Positions 39,811-48,497 of a stretch of 64,000 bases of DNA are shown one piece after another (within the stretch, counting starts at the first letter, position 1; every line of letters begins with the position of its first letter). Under the pieces are notes generated by a model. That model made no database searches and was not told where the DNA came from. It saw only the letters and a program-made list of their open reading frames with translations. Source of the DNA: a virus. Both the position numbers and the translations under genes were made by a program. The stretch spans positions 1 through 64,000 of IMG/VR virus record IMGVR_UViG_3300042314_000891. One strand, given 5' to 3'.

Positions 39811-41592
39811 ATGAGAAATTACGGAGAAGAATTTGGTTGGGAAGTTGATGTAGACTTCCCACAATGGGGAAATAATGAGATATATGTAAAGACTATATCT
39901 AAAGGTTACTTACAAGATGGTGAAAAACCAAAGGATGCGTATTGGCGTGTATCTACAAAGGTAGCACAACGATTGGGTAAACCTCAATTGGCTACAAAGT
40001 TTTTTGATTACATTTGGAAAGGGTGGTTATGTTTAGCAACACCCGTATTATCGAACACGGGTACAGATAGGGGATTACCAATTTCATGCTTTGGTATTGA
40101 TGTAGGTGATAGTATCTATGAGATTGGTTCAAAGAATTTAGAACTAATGTTGTTAGCAAAGCATGGTGGTGGTGTTGGTATTGGTATAAACCAAATCAGA
40201 CCAGCTGGTGCAAAGATTACTGGTAATGGTACATCGGATGGTGTAGTTCCATTCTGTAAAATTTATGATTCAACTATACTTGCTACAAATCAAGGTTCAG
40301 TTCGTAGAGGCGCAGCTTCGGTAAATATGAACATTGAGCATAAAGATTTTGAGGATTGGTTGGAGATTAGAGAACCAAAGGGCGATGTGAATCGTCAATC
40401 ATTAAATATGCACCAATGTGCAGTAGTGGGTGATAAGTTTATGCGTAAGTTGCAGGATGGTGAAACCGAAGCTCGTAGAAAATGGGGTAAGTTATTACAA
40501 AAAAGAAAAGCAACGGGTGAACCATATATTATGTATAAGGGTAATGTAAACAAACAAAACCCAGAAGCATATAAAAAGAATGGTTTGAAGGTGTATATGA
40601 CAAACATTTGTAGTGAGATTGTATTACATACTGACGAATCCCATTCATTCGTATGTTGCCTTTCATCACTCAATCTTGCTAAATACGATGAGTGGAAAAA
40701 TACTGATTTAGTATATACTGCTACTATGTTTTTAGATGGTGTATTAGAAGAGTTTATACAAAGAGCTAAAGGTTTAGTTGGATTTGATAATTCAGTTCGT
40801 TCAGCAGTAAAAGGAAGAGCATTAGGGTTGGGTGTATTAGGGTGGCATACATACCTACAACAAAAGGGTATTCCATTTGAAGGTTTGCCAGCACAATTTG
40901 AAACTCGTAAGATTTTCTCTCAAATGAAAATTGAGAGTGAAAGAGCAAGTAGAGATATGGGAGCAGAGTATGGTGAGCCATTGTGGTGTAGAGATACTGG
41001 TTTCCGTAATACACATTTGAGAGCAGTGGCACCAACAGTATCAAACTCTAAATTGAGTGGTAATGTTAGTAGTGGTATTGAACCTTGGGCAGCAAATGTA
41101 TTTACAGAGCAGACATCAAAAGGAACATTCATTCGTAAGAACCCAGAGTTAGAAAGAGTGTTAAGAAAGATGACCAAAAACACCAAAGAGGTATGGGATA
41201 AAATCCTTGCAGATGGTGGCTCTGTACAAGATTTAGATTTCTTGGATGAGTGGTGTTTCTTTGAAGGTAAATTAGTTCAATGTAACGAAGTAACTACTGA
41301 AGACCATATGCATAAATGTAGTTCAGTTAAAGATGTATTTAAAACATTTAAGGAAATAAACCAATTAGATTTAGTAAAGCAAGCTGGTGTTAGACAACAA
41401 TATATAGACCAGGCTGTTTCTCTTAATTTAGCATTCCCTGCAACCGCAGAACCAAAGTGGATTAATCAGGTTACTATGGAAGCATGGAAAGAGGGTGTAA
41501 AAACTCTATACTATATGAGAACAGAATCAGTATTAAGAGGAGATATTGCGGCAAGAGCAATGGACCCTGATTGTGTTTCGTGTGAAGGATAA
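39811..41592 (+). CDS. nrdA: Class I ribonucleotide reductase alpha subunit (compact)
   Basis: 593 residues, shorter than the E. coli enzyme (~760). The N-terminal ATP-cone is missing, so overall dATP feedback inhibition is probably lost. Core motifs TPVLSNTGTDRGLPISCFG, GGGVGIGINQIRPAG and PTVSNSKLSGNVSSGIEP are present. The C-terminus ends CVSCEG, retaining the C-x2-C pair that shuttles electrons from thioredoxin or glutaredoxin. A thioredoxin-like gene lies just downstream at 42340. Confidence 0.92.
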   Translation: MRNYGEEFGWEVDVDFPQWGNNEIYVKTISKGYLQDGEKPKDAYWRVSTKVAQRLGKPQLATKFFDYIWKGWLCLATPVLSNTGTDRGLPISCFGIDVGDSIYEIGSKNLELMLLAKHGGGVGIGINQIRPAGAKITGNGTSDGVVPFCKIYDSTILATNQGSVRRGAASVNMNIEHKDFEDWLEIREPKGDVNRQSLNMHQCAVVGDKFMRKLQDGETEARRKWGKLLQKRKATGEPYIMYKGNVNKQNPEAYKKNGLKVYMTNICSEIVLHTDESHSFVCCLSSLNLAKYDEWKNTDLVYTATMFLDGVLEEFIQRAKGLVGFDNSVRSAVKGRALGLGVLGWHTYLQQKGIPFEGLPAQFETRKIFSQMKIESERASRDMGAEYGEPLWCRDTGFRNTHLRAVAPTVSNSKLSGNVSSGIEPWAANVFTEQTSKGTFIRKNPELERVLRKMTKNTKEVWDKILADGGSVQDLDFLDEWCFFEGKLVQCNEVTTEDHMHKCSSVKDVFKTFKEINQLDLVKQAGVRQQYIDQAVSLNLAFPATAEPKWINQVTMEAWKEGVKTLYYMRTESVLRGDIAARAMDPDCVSCEG

Positions 41593-41608
41593 ACTAAACA
41601 ATAATGTT

Positions 41609-42337
41609 ATGGGTGAGAATGTATCAAATAAAAACAAAGAATTGACCGAAAAGATAAAAGAAGAAATTATTGAGAAGCCGAAAGGACCAATTAAATTTCA
41701 AATTCAACTTAACGAAGAACAAAAAGAAGCAAAGGAAAAAATCCTAAATAACGCAATTACAATATTAAGTGGTAAAGCAGGTAGTGGTAAAACACTACTT
41801 GCCTGCCAAGTAGCATTGGATATGTTATTTAAAAAGACGGTTCACAAAATCATCATCACTCGCCCAACGGTAAGTAAAGAAGAGATTGGTTTCTTACCTG
41901 GTGATTTGAGAGAGAAAATGGAACCTTGGATGCAACCTGTTTATTCTAATTTTTATCAACTATATAATAAAGAAAAGATTGATAAGATTTTAGAAAACGG
42001 ACAAGTGGAAATTGTACCTTTGGCATTTATGAGAGGTAGAACATTTTTGGATTCATTTATTATTGTAGATGAAGCACAGAATTGTACAAACGACCAGATG
42101 GAAATGATTACATCTCGTTTGGGATTAAGAAGTAAAATGGTTGTTTGTGGTGATTCACAACAAGTAGATTTAAAGTATAAAGGAGAAAGTGGATTTAAGT
42201 TTTTAGTAACTGCAGCAAAAAAGATTAAAGATATGGATTCACAAACTCTATTAACAAATCACAGACATCCAGTAGTAGATGCATTATTGGATGCATATGA
42301 TGAATTTAAAGAAAAACAAAATAAAGAAGGAAGATAA
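41609..42337 (+). CDS. phoH: PhoH-like ATPase
   Basis: 242 residues from the ATG at 41609. Walker A GKAGSGKT lies at 55-62, Walker B SFIIVDEAQN follows, and TRLGLRSKMVVCGDSQQVD is a typical PhoH block. PhoH proteins are RecD2-like ATPases common in large phages; some host homologs are RNA helicases/RNases. The first ~30 residues are a charged extension. It is placed between nrdA and thioredoxin, so it belongs to the metabolic operon. Confidence 0.88.
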   Translation: MGENVSNKNKELTEKIKEEIIEKPKGPIKFQIQLNEEQKEAKEKILNNAITILSGKAGSGKTLLACQVALDMLFKKTVHKIIITRPTVSKEEIGFLPGDLREKMEPWMQPVYSNFYQLYNKEKIDKILENGQVEIVPLAFMRGRTFLDSFIIVDEAQNCTNDQMEMITSRLGLRSKMVVCGDSQQVDLKYKGESGFKFLVTAAKKIKDMDSQTLLTNHRHPVVDALLDAYDEFKEKQNKEGR

Positions 42338-42339
42338 AA

Positions 42340-42600
42340 ATGATTAGTGTAAAGAAATTTTCAGCTAGCTGGTGTGGACCATGCAAAACTCTAAAACCAA
42401 TTTTTGAAGAAGTTAAACAATCCGTTAGTGGTGTTAAGTTTGAAGAATATGATGTAGATGAAGCATTTGAATTAGCAACTAAATATAATATCCGTTCAGT
42501 TCCTACTGTAATTATTGAAAAAGATGGTAAGGAAGTACAAAGATTCGCTGGTGTATCTTCAAAAGTTGCATATGTAAACGCTATAAACGAAAGTTTGTAG
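42340..42600 (+). CDS. Thioredoxin-like protein
   Basis: 86 residues, a short thioredoxin fold with the active site SASWCGPCK near residue 10 and the cis-proline segment RSVPTVIIEKDGKEV. It probably reduces the phage ribonucleotide reductase, whose C-terminal cysteine pair is encoded 750 bases upstream. Confidence 0.9.
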   Translation: MISVKKFSASWCGPCKTLKPIFEEVKQSVSGVKFEEYDVDEAFELATKYNIRSVPTVIIEKDGKEVQRFAGVSSKVAYVNAINESL

Positions 42601-42607
42601 TAAAAAA

Positions 42608-42641
42608 TTAGGTTATATAAAAAAGTTTTATTATCTTTGTA
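42608..42641 (+). promoter_or_regulatory. Host-type promoter before the Mom-like pair
   Basis: TTAGG at 42608 and TATCTTTGTA at 42632 (24-base offset); the ATG follows at 42645, so the leader is very short. Confidence 0.65.
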
Positions 42642-42644
42642 ACT

Positions 42645-43409
42645 ATGAAAGTAGAAGGTAAGGAGTATTGTAATACATCCAAACTCATAGTTAGACCTGT
42701 GAACAAATCCGTTGCAAAGGATATTATTGTAAATAACCATTATAGTGGTATATGGACAAAGGTATCCTATGCATTGGGTTTGTTTTATCAATCAGAGGAT
42801 GAGCATCAATTTTTTAGTGGAGTAAATGAAAAGCTAATAGGTGTAGCTTGTTATGGTGACCCTATTGGTAGAAATACCGGAGCATCTATTTCCGATATGT
42901 TGGATAGAGATACAGTATTAGAATTGACTCGTTTATTTGTATTTGATGGATATGGTTCTAATATAGAGAGTTGGTTTGTAGCACAAACATTTCAATGGTT
43001 ACGAGATAATACACCAAAGATTAGAGCACTAATTTCATATTCAGACCCAAAGGTTGGACACAAAGGAACTATTTACCAAGCTACTAATTGGATTTATCAA
43101 GGTAACAAAATTAGGTGGAGTGATAGTTGGAGTTTTAAGTGGAGTGAAATAGATGAGTGGCAACATGGTAGAACTATATTTCCATATTATGGTACTAATG
43201 ACCCAAAGAAAATACAAACAATGGTAACATCGCCATTTTGGATTAAACGAGAACCGCAAAAACATCGTTATGTGTATTTCCTAACTAAAGATAAAAAGGT
43301 TAGAAAGCAATTAATTAAATCCTTAAAGCATGAAACTTTCCCATATCCAAAAGAAAGTGAAGAGCATGTTGATGAAATATATAAATTAGAACCAATTGAA
43401 AGAAGCTAA
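42645..43409 (+). CDS. Mom-like DNA modification protein, copy 1
   Basis: 254 residues. VNNHYSGIWT, YALGLFYQ, ELTRLFVFDGYGSNIESWFV, ALISYSDPKVGHKGTIYQAT and NWIYQG reproduce the conserved core of the Mu Mom family. These are GNAT-fold enzymes that convert adenine to a carbamoylmethyl derivative and protect phage DNA from restriction. An N-terminal CNTSKL motif is shared with copy 2. It has its own host-type promoter. The exact modification here is unknown. Confidence 0.8.
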   Translation: MKVEGKEYCNTSKLIVRPVNKSVAKDIIVNNHYSGIWTKVSYALGLFYQSEDEHQFFSGVNEKLIGVACYGDPIGRNTGASISDMLDRDTVLELTRLFVFDGYGSNIESWFVAQTFQWLRDNTPKIRALISYSDPKVGHKGTIYQATNWIYQGNKIRWSDSWSFKWSEIDEWQHGRTIFPYYGTNDPKKIQTMVTSPFWIKREPQKHRYVYFLTKDKKVRKQLIKSLKHETFPYPKESEEHVDEIYKLEPIERS

Positions 43410-44199
43410 CAAAAATTATTGTGATACAACCAAAGTATCCGTTAGGGAGATTAGTACATCTATTGCAAAAGAAATTATTGTAAAGAAACACTATACTCAC
43501 GCTTGGACTGCTTGTAGATATTCGTTGGGTATATTCTATAAAACGGATACTGAAAATGCTTTGGGTGATGCAGAAAAACTGATAGGTTGTTTAATCTATG
43601 GGTTTCCAGTTGGAGCTAAAGCACCTACATCTGTATGCGATGGTTTGACTAAAGATAATATTTTAGAATTGACTCGTTTATATTGCGATGATGGGTATGG
43701 TTCTAACATTGAGAGTTTTGCTTTAGGGCAATCTTTTAAGTGGTTGAAGGAAAATGATAAGGCAATCAAAGTTTTGCTCTCATACGCTGATAATGGACAG
43801 GAACATTTGGGTGGAATATACCAAGCAACCAATTGGATTTATCAAGGATTAAATACTGATATTGCACTAATGCCAAATTATGGTATCTCAATCCAAAAAG
43901 ACCCATACAAATGGATACATAGTAGAAGTGTATTTACTAAATGGGGAAGTGGTAATTTGGAACATCTTCGTAGAGAAATTGGTAAAGATGGATATACTGA
44001 ATTTTGGAGAAGAGAAGAACCACCAAAACATAGATACATTCAGTTGATACCACAAGATAAACGTGAGAAGAAAGATTTGATGAAACGATTAAAACATCCA
44101 ATCAGAGAGTATCCAAAAAATGCAAGAGAGTATAATAAGGGAATTGAACACCATACTACAATAGAACCAAGTACGGAAATAGCTAAAAACTTTTGGTAA
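43396..44199 (+). CDS. Mom-like DNA modification protein, copy 2
   Basis: 267 residues, a diverged paralog of the preceding protein (VKKHYTHAWTACRYSLGIFY, ELTRLYCDDGYGSNIESFAL, GIYQATNWIYQG). It starts at a TTG inside copy 1 (14-base overlap, different frame) with no nearby ATG, so translation is probably coupled. It has a ~30-residue insertion after the conserved core. Its stop overlaps the start of the AAA+ gene (TAATG). Two Mom-like enzymes may recognise different sequence contexts or make successive modifications. Confidence 0.78.
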   Translation: MKEANKNYCDTTKVSVREISTSIAKEIIVKKHYTHAWTACRYSLGIFYKTDTENALGDAEKLIGCLIYGFPVGAKAPTSVCDGLTKDNILELTRLYCDDGYGSNIESFALGQSFKWLKENDKAIKVLLSYADNGQEHLGGIYQATNWIYQGLNTDIALMPNYGISIQKDPYKWIHSRSVFTKWGSGNLEHLRREIGKDGYTEFWRREEPPKHRYIQLIPQDKREKKDLMKRLKHPIREYPKNAREYNKGIEHHTTIEPSTEIAKNFW

Positions 44200-45323
44200 T
44201 GAACACAGAATTAGAGAAATTATATACGGCAGGACATGGTGATGACTTTTCTATGGGCAAATACATTGCCTTAAAGACTGGTAAATTGTATAACACCACA
44301 AAGTTTTCAAATGATATAAAATTTGATAAGAAGGTTTTAGCATTAATAGAAAATGCAGGATTTAATCAAATTCAGCAATCGGAGTATTTTATATCAACAA
44401 AGGATTCAAAACGTAATTCAACTTACGAAAAGAGGCTTGATGGTATGGATTTAATTTTAATAAATGTATCGGAGATTTCAGGTGATTTCTTTGAGGAACC
44501 TGATTATATAGAACCAGAGGCAAAATCAATAAAGAAAAATCAATATAGATTATCATTTGCATACACTTGTTCAAACGATGTATTAAAGAACATTATATTA
44601 AATGATGTTACAAAACTATCCAAACAAAATAAAGAGGGTAAGATACATTTATTGAAAGCAACATCCTATGGGTTTGAAACGGAAGAGTTTAAATTACCAA
44701 AACCAAAGATTGATTTAGAATTAAACTATGGTAAGGATTTTGTTAAGATAAACGATTCAATTGTAACCGCACTTACATCCAAAAAGGAACAACGAGGTAG
44801 ATTAGTTCTACTACACGGATTACCAGGTACGGGTAAAACTACATACATCAAATGGTTGGCAAATCATATGAAGAGAAAGGTATTATTTTTACCACCAATT
44901 TTGGCAGAGAGTATTGTGAATCCTGATTTTGTTCCATTCTTAATGGATAATAAAGATTGTATTTTGGTGATTGAGGATGCTGAAAAGATTATTGGTGATA
45001 GGAATAATTCACACTCATCTACTGGTGTATCCAACATTCTTAATTTAACCGATGGTATATTGGGTGATATTCTAAACATTAGTATTATTGCAACATTCAA
45101 TATGGATAAGGAGAAGATTGATTCTGCTCTATTAAGAAAAGGTAGATTGATTGCGGAACATAAGTTTGATAAACTAAATGTAGATGATACTAATATTCTT
45201 ATTAAACATTTGGGTATGGATAATGTAGTAACGGAAGGAATGACATTAGCTGACATCTACAACATCAACACAGAACAATTCAAAACAGAAATCCAAAAGG
45301 GTAAAATCGGTTTTGGTAGGTAA
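44199..45323 (+). CDS. AAA+ ATPase, BCS1-like
   Basis: 374 residues from the ATG at 44199. Walker A GLPGTGKTT lies at 207-215, Walker B CILVIEDAEKI, a sensor-1-like IIATFNMDKEKID and an arginine segment SALLRKGRLIAEHKFDKLN follow, as in BCS1-type AAA+ ATPases. The N-terminal ~190 residues are unassigned. It is translationally coupled to the Mom-like pair, so an assisting role in modification or DNA remodelling is possible. Its substrate is unknown. Confidence 0.82.
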   Translation: MNTELEKLYTAGHGDDFSMGKYIALKTGKLYNTTKFSNDIKFDKKVLALIENAGFNQIQQSEYFISTKDSKRNSTYEKRLDGMDLILINVSEISGDFFEEPDYIEPEAKSIKKNQYRLSFAYTCSNDVLKNIILNDVTKLSKQNKEGKIHLLKATSYGFETEEFKLPKPKIDLELNYGKDFVKINDSIVTALTSKKEQRGRLVLLHGLPGTGKTTYIKWLANHMKRKVLFLPPILAESIVNPDFVPFLMDNKDCILVIEDAEKIIGDRNNSHSSTGVSNILNLTDGILGDILNISIIATFNMDKEKIDSALLRKGRLIAEHKFDKLNVDDTNILIKHLGMDNVVTEGMTLADIYNINTEQFKTEIQKGKIGFGR

Positions 45324-45335
45324 AATAATAATTTA

Positions 45336-45347
45336 TTATATTTATTA
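45336..45347 (+). promoter_or_regulatory. Possible late-type motif
   Basis: TTATATTTATTA, slightly diverged from the late motif, 16 bases before the ATG at 45363. Confidence 0.35.
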
Positions 45348-45362
45348 GTATAATAATATAGA

Positions 45363-46070
45363 ATGGAAAAATTTCATAAATTAGACGAAGCATCATTAGC
45401 ACGGGCATATCAACACGTGGTAGATAAAAAAGTTCCTAGTTGGGGAATGGCAAGTGCATATCGTTACGCCAATACACCTGCTGAAAATAAAAAATTAAAT
45501 AAACAATTAGAAGCGGATTGCAGAAAAAGGGGTTTAGGGTTTTTTAAAGTAAGTGGACATTGGAGAGAGTGTCAAGATTCAGCCATACCATATGCAAAGT
45601 GCCCATCTGATAAATTGGTAGACGCAGTAGAAGAAACTTTGTTTATACCAGGTGCACCAAAAGAATTTATGGAACATATTGTAAAAAAGTATAACCAAGA
45701 TTCTGTTATATATGGTGGTAAGGATACAAAAGGAAATGCACATTTAATTTTTAGAGAAGGTGGTGAGGAAAACATAGGTAAGTTTCACCCAAATCAAATA
45801 GGCCAAGCGTACTCTAATTTTAGAGATAAAGAAAAAACGATGATGTTTAAGACTGGAAAAAAAGCACAAAGTGGAACAAAAGCCGGTGCAGAAAAACAAC
45901 AAGCCAATATTAAAAAATTATCATCTATGATACCGGTAGGTGCATTAGATAAGAGAATAAAGAATCCAGAAACAGGTAGAAACATTAAAGTTAAAACTGC
46001 ATTGGGTTACGATAAAACATCACCCGCATATAAGACGGCATTTGCAGCAATAAAAAAACCTAAAAAATAA
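45363..46070 (+). CDS. Phage protein with DUF3293-like N-terminus
   Basis: 235 residues. WGMASAYRY, KKLNKQLEADCRKRGLGFFK and VSGHWREC resemble the start of DUF3293 proteins, a family of unknown function. The C-terminal ~90 residues are very Lys-rich and probably disordered. No catalytic motif is evident. A weak late-type motif precedes it. Confidence 0.55.
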   Translation: MEKFHKLDEASLARAYQHVVDKKVPSWGMASAYRYANTPAENKKLNKQLEADCRKRGLGFFKVSGHWRECQDSAIPYAKCPSDKLVDAVEETLFIPGAPKEFMEHIVKKYNQDSVIYGGKDTKGNAHLIFREGGEENIGKFHPNQIGQAYSNFRDKEKTMMFKTGKKAQSGTKAGAEKQQANIKKLSSMIPVGALDKRIKNPETGRNIKVKTALGYDKTSPAYKTAFAAIKKPKK

Positions 46071-46082
46071 TTTACAAAACGC

Positions 46083-46114
46083 TTGACTTTTTAATTTATT
46101 TTACTTATCTTTAC
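46083..46114 (+). promoter_or_regulatory. Host-type promoter
   Basis: TTGAC at 46083 and TTATCTTTAC at 46105; an AT-rich leader leads to the ATG at 46137. Confidence 0.6.
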
Positions 46115-46136
46115 TATATAACAAAACGATAAAGAT

Positions 46137-46502
46137 ATGGAAAATTTAATAGGTCAAATGGTTCACGTAGTAGTTTCCAAAGATGGTAAAAAGGGAACTA
46201 AATTCCTTAAAGTTTGTAAGGTCAAAGCTCGTTCAGTTCTATTCATCGAAGTAGATAAAGAAAATCGTAAGAATATCTTCCGTAAGGTTGCTAAAAAGGA
46301 TATTAACCCTATGGGAATTATTGGTGATTCTCAATCTTTTTATATAACAGAGGGTGTATTGCCTGATAAATGGGAATCAGATTGGGATGCGATTGGTAAT
46401 ACCTCTCGAATGGCAGCAGGTTCATTTGCTTACACCCCCCGTCCAACATATAGTAATCACTCCAAAGGATGGGCATCAAACGGAGCACACTTTAGAACAT
46501 AA
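46137..46502 (+). CDS. Small hypothetical accessory protein
   Basis: 121 residues, with a basic N-terminal half (VVSKDGKKGTKFLKVCKVKA) of probable beta strands and a Ser/Gly/Tyr-rich C-terminus. No family recognised. It has its own host-type promoter and is followed by a small membrane protein. This section (46100-47500) consists of short, separately promoted genes, typical of early host-takeover genes. Confidence 0.6.
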   Translation: MENLIGQMVHVVVSKDGKKGTKFLKVCKVKARSVLFIEVDKENRKNIFRKVAKKDINPMGIIGDSQSFYITEGVLPDKWESDWDAIGNTSRMAAGSFAYTPRPTYSNHSKGWASNGAHFRT

Positions 46503-46506
46503 TAAT

Positions 46507-46623
46507 ATGTATAGAATAGCAAAAGATATTTGGATGGTTTCAATCATCATTGTATTTTCAGTAGTGTGTTTAGCTGAATTTATTTTTTTAGAAACTTATG
46601 AAAAGTTTTTTAGAAAAGACTAG
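46507..46623 (+). CDS. Small single-span membrane protein
   Basis: 38 residues from the ATG at 46507. One hydrophobic segment (MVSIIIVFSVVCLAEFIFL) is followed by a charged tail (ETYEKFFRKD), the plan of a small inner-membrane protein. It follows the previous stop by 4 bases. Function unknown; membrane-acting early phage peptides include superinfection or lysis modulators. Confidence 0.5.
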   Translation: MYRIAKDIWMVSIIIVFSVVCLAEFIFLETYEKFFRKD

Positions 46624-46653
46624 GAAATGTGAAAACTTTTACCTATCTTTATA
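46621..46653 (+). promoter_or_regulatory. Host-type promoter, copy 1 of a repeated unit
   Basis: TAGGAAATGTGAAAACTTTT then CCTATCTTTATAGAGTA and GAGTTAAAC; almost the same sequence recurs at 47025-47075. Confidence 0.6.
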
Positions 46654-46687
46654 GAGTAATAAGAGTTAAACATAAAACAACAAAGAT

Positions 46688-47008
46688 ATGAAAAACTACA
46701 ATAACCCAATCGTTGACGCATTTATTGCCAAAGTTAATTTAGAAATTGCAGAATACTACGCAACTAGTTTATCAAACTTAACTGTGCCAGTATTAGAGAT
46801 GCGAGTTGGTACTAAATTTATTAAATTGATTAAGGATGGCTCGGTGTGGGGTTTTATCTCTCGTTACGAAGGTGAATACAAAGGAGTACCAATTAAGAAA
46901 GGTGATTTAATGAAAGCCGCTTCTCGTGACTCTCCTGCCAAACATAGTAGAGGAAACATCATTGATGGAACTGCAGCATACGGCGTATGGGGTGTAAATT
47001 ATTTGTAA
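46688..47008 (+). CDS. Small hypothetical accessory protein
   Basis: 106 residues. The sequence MRVGTKFIKLIKDGSVWGFI followed by KGVPIKKGDLMKAA and GNIIDGTAAYGVWGVNYL suggests a small beta-rich domain. No family recognised. It is expressed from a host-type promoter that is duplicated before the next gene. Confidence 0.6.
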   Translation: MKNYNNPIVDAFIAKVNLEIAEYYATSLSNLTVPVLEMRVGTKFIKLIKDGSVWGFISRYEGEYKGVPIKKGDLMKAASRDSPAKHSRGNIIDGTAAYGVWGVNYL

Positions 47009-47024
47009 AATAAATGGTTAAAAA

Positions 47025-47060
47025 TTAGGAAATGTGAATTTTTTTGCTTACCTTTATAGA
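47025..47060 (+). promoter_or_regulatory. Host-type promoter, copy 2 of a repeated unit
   Basis: TTAGGAAATGTGAA then CTTACCTTTATAGAGTA and GAGTTAAAC, matching the unit at 46621. Confidence 0.6.
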
Positions 47061-47087
47061 GTAGTGAGAGTTAAACATTAAAAAGAT

Positions 47088-47468
47088 ATGAAAAGAGAAC
47101 AAAATTACAAAACAATTTTTAGTGATATAGATGGGACTTTGATTGAGCAAGTTCGTTTTGAAGATTTAAATCCAAATGTGGTAAATGTTTTACCAGGTGT
47201 TGCGGAGAAAATGAATGAATGGTATGAAGCCGGACATCACATTGTATTAACTACTGCTAGGCCGTGGAACTTGGAACTAATCACTAAACAACAAATGGAA
47301 ACCGCAGGTATTCGTTATCACCAAATCGTAATGGGTATCGGACGAGAAGAAAGAATTTTAATCAACAACAATTCAAAGGGTGAGCCCGAAAACGCACGTG
47401 CTATGGCAGTTGCCGTTGGTAGGGATGCTGGGTTCATCAATTCGAATTGGGAAAATGTAGGACTTTAA
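47088..47468 (+). CDS. HAD-superfamily phosphatase-like protein
   Basis: 126 residues. Motif I FSDIDGTLIEQ near residue 12 has both catalytic aspartates; motif II VLTTARP follows; motif III and the C-terminal acidic motif are less clear. It is short, with only a minimal cap, resembling small HAD enzymes or the phosphatase part of polynucleotide kinase. Substrate unknown: nucleotide, sugar phosphate or nucleic acid 3' phosphate. Confidence 0.75.
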   Translation: MKREQNYKTIFSDIDGTLIEQVRFEDLNPNVVNVLPGVAEKMNEWYEAGHHIVLTTARPWNLELITKQQMETAGIRYHQIVMGIGREERILINNNSKGEPENARAMAVAVGRDAGFINSNWENVGL

Positions 47469-47471
47469 TAA

Positions 47472-47645
47472 ATGTTAAAAGGCGAACAACATCCAAACCA
47501 CAAACTAACGGATGTACAGGTTATATCTATCAGACACCTATGGGAAATAGGACATCGTAATTTGAAAGTAATTGCAAGAAACAATGGAGTATCAACTACC
47601 AATGTTCGTAAGATAGTTAAAAGGCAAATTTGGACACATATTTAA
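47472..47645 (+). CDS. Free-standing HTH domain of homing-endonuclease type
   Basis: 57 residues. GEQHPNHKLTDVQVISIRHL, VIARNNGVSTTNVRKIV and the end W-T-H-I match the C-terminal DNA-binding helix-turn-helix common in HNH homing endonucleases (GE-x-N-x-KLT start, W-x-H end). No HNH nuclease domain is encoded upstream. It is either a degraded homing endonuclease or a domesticated DNA-binding regulator. Confidence 0.65.
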   Translation: MLKGEQHPNHKLTDVQVISIRHLWEIGHRNLKVIARNNGVSTTNVRKIVKRQIWTHI

Positions 47646-47650
47646 AAAAA

Positions 47651-47664
47651 ATATATATTTATAC
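47651..47664 (+). promoter_or_regulatory. Late-type promoter motif
   Basis: ATATATATTTATAC precedes the ATG at 47683 by 18 bases. Confidence 0.5.
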
Positions 47665-47682
47665 TATATAAACAATTAAACT

Positions 47683-48483
47683 ATGTCTAAACATTTATTG
47701 AACGAAGCGGTAGATGAACTATCTACGTTAAGTATATACTTACAAAGAACAAAGCAAAAGTTGCAAGAGCAAATGATTGCAGAGGGTGTTGATGACCCTG
47801 GTATCTTTAAGTGTGTATTTTTAGCAGGTGGAGCCGGTAGTGGTAAGGGTTATATGGCAAAAGAAATATTTGGTGTATCTGATTATACAAAATTCGCACC
47901 GGCTGGTTTAAAAGTAGTTAATTCAGATGCTGCATTTGAAGCTGAATTAAAAAAGAATGGCATCAGTCCAAAAGATTTATCAAAAATTGAGAAGGAAGAC
48001 CCTCAATTGTGGGATAAGATACAAGGAAACGCACCAGATTCGATGCGTAATGTGGCTAAAGGTATAACAAAACAATTAAAAGATTTCTATGAGGCTGGTA
48101 GATTGGGAATGATTATTGATGGAACTGGACATGATTATAGTAAAATAGCTAAACAAAAAGGACACGCAGAAGAGTTGGGGTATGATTGTTATATGGTATT
48201 TGTAAATACATCTTTGGAAGTAGCAAAAGAAAATAATAGAAAAAGAGCAAGAACATTATCGGATGAACTAGTTTCAAAGACTTGGAAAGATGTTCAAGAA
48301 AATCTTGGTAAGTTCCAACAATTATTTGGTGGATATAAATTTTCAATTGTTGATAATTCAGTAAAGGGCGTTAAGCATGGTGATGTAACAAAAGCAGCAT
48401 CTAGATTTTTAGCACAACCAATAACAAATCCAATTGCTAAAAAATGGATAGCAACTGCAAGAGCATTAAAAAGTATGAAATAG
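47683..48483 (+). CDS. P-loop kinase / zeta-toxin-like protein
   Basis: 266 residues. Walker A GGAGSGKG lies at 49-56; the strand MIIDGTGHDY and the Arg-rich lid ENNRKRARTLSDELV are as in zeta-toxin and polynucleotide-kinase-like P-loop kinases. Similar proteins occur in T4-like phages under a late motif. It may phosphorylate a nucleotide, nucleic acid or protein; no substrate motif is decisive. Confidence 0.72.
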   Translation: MSKHLLNEAVDELSTLSIYLQRTKQKLQEQMIAEGVDDPGIFKCVFLAGGAGSGKGYMAKEIFGVSDYTKFAPAGLKVVNSDAAFEAELKKNGISPKDLSKIEKEDPQLWDKIQGNAPDSMRNVAKGITKQLKDFYEAGRLGMIIDGTGHDYSKIAKQKGHAEELGYDCYMVFVNTSLEVAKENNRKRARTLSDELVSKTWKDVQENLGKFQQLFGGYKFSIVDNSVKGVKHGDVTKAASRFLAQPITNPIAKKWIATARALKSMK

Positions 48484-48497
48484 GAGAATAATAAGTT

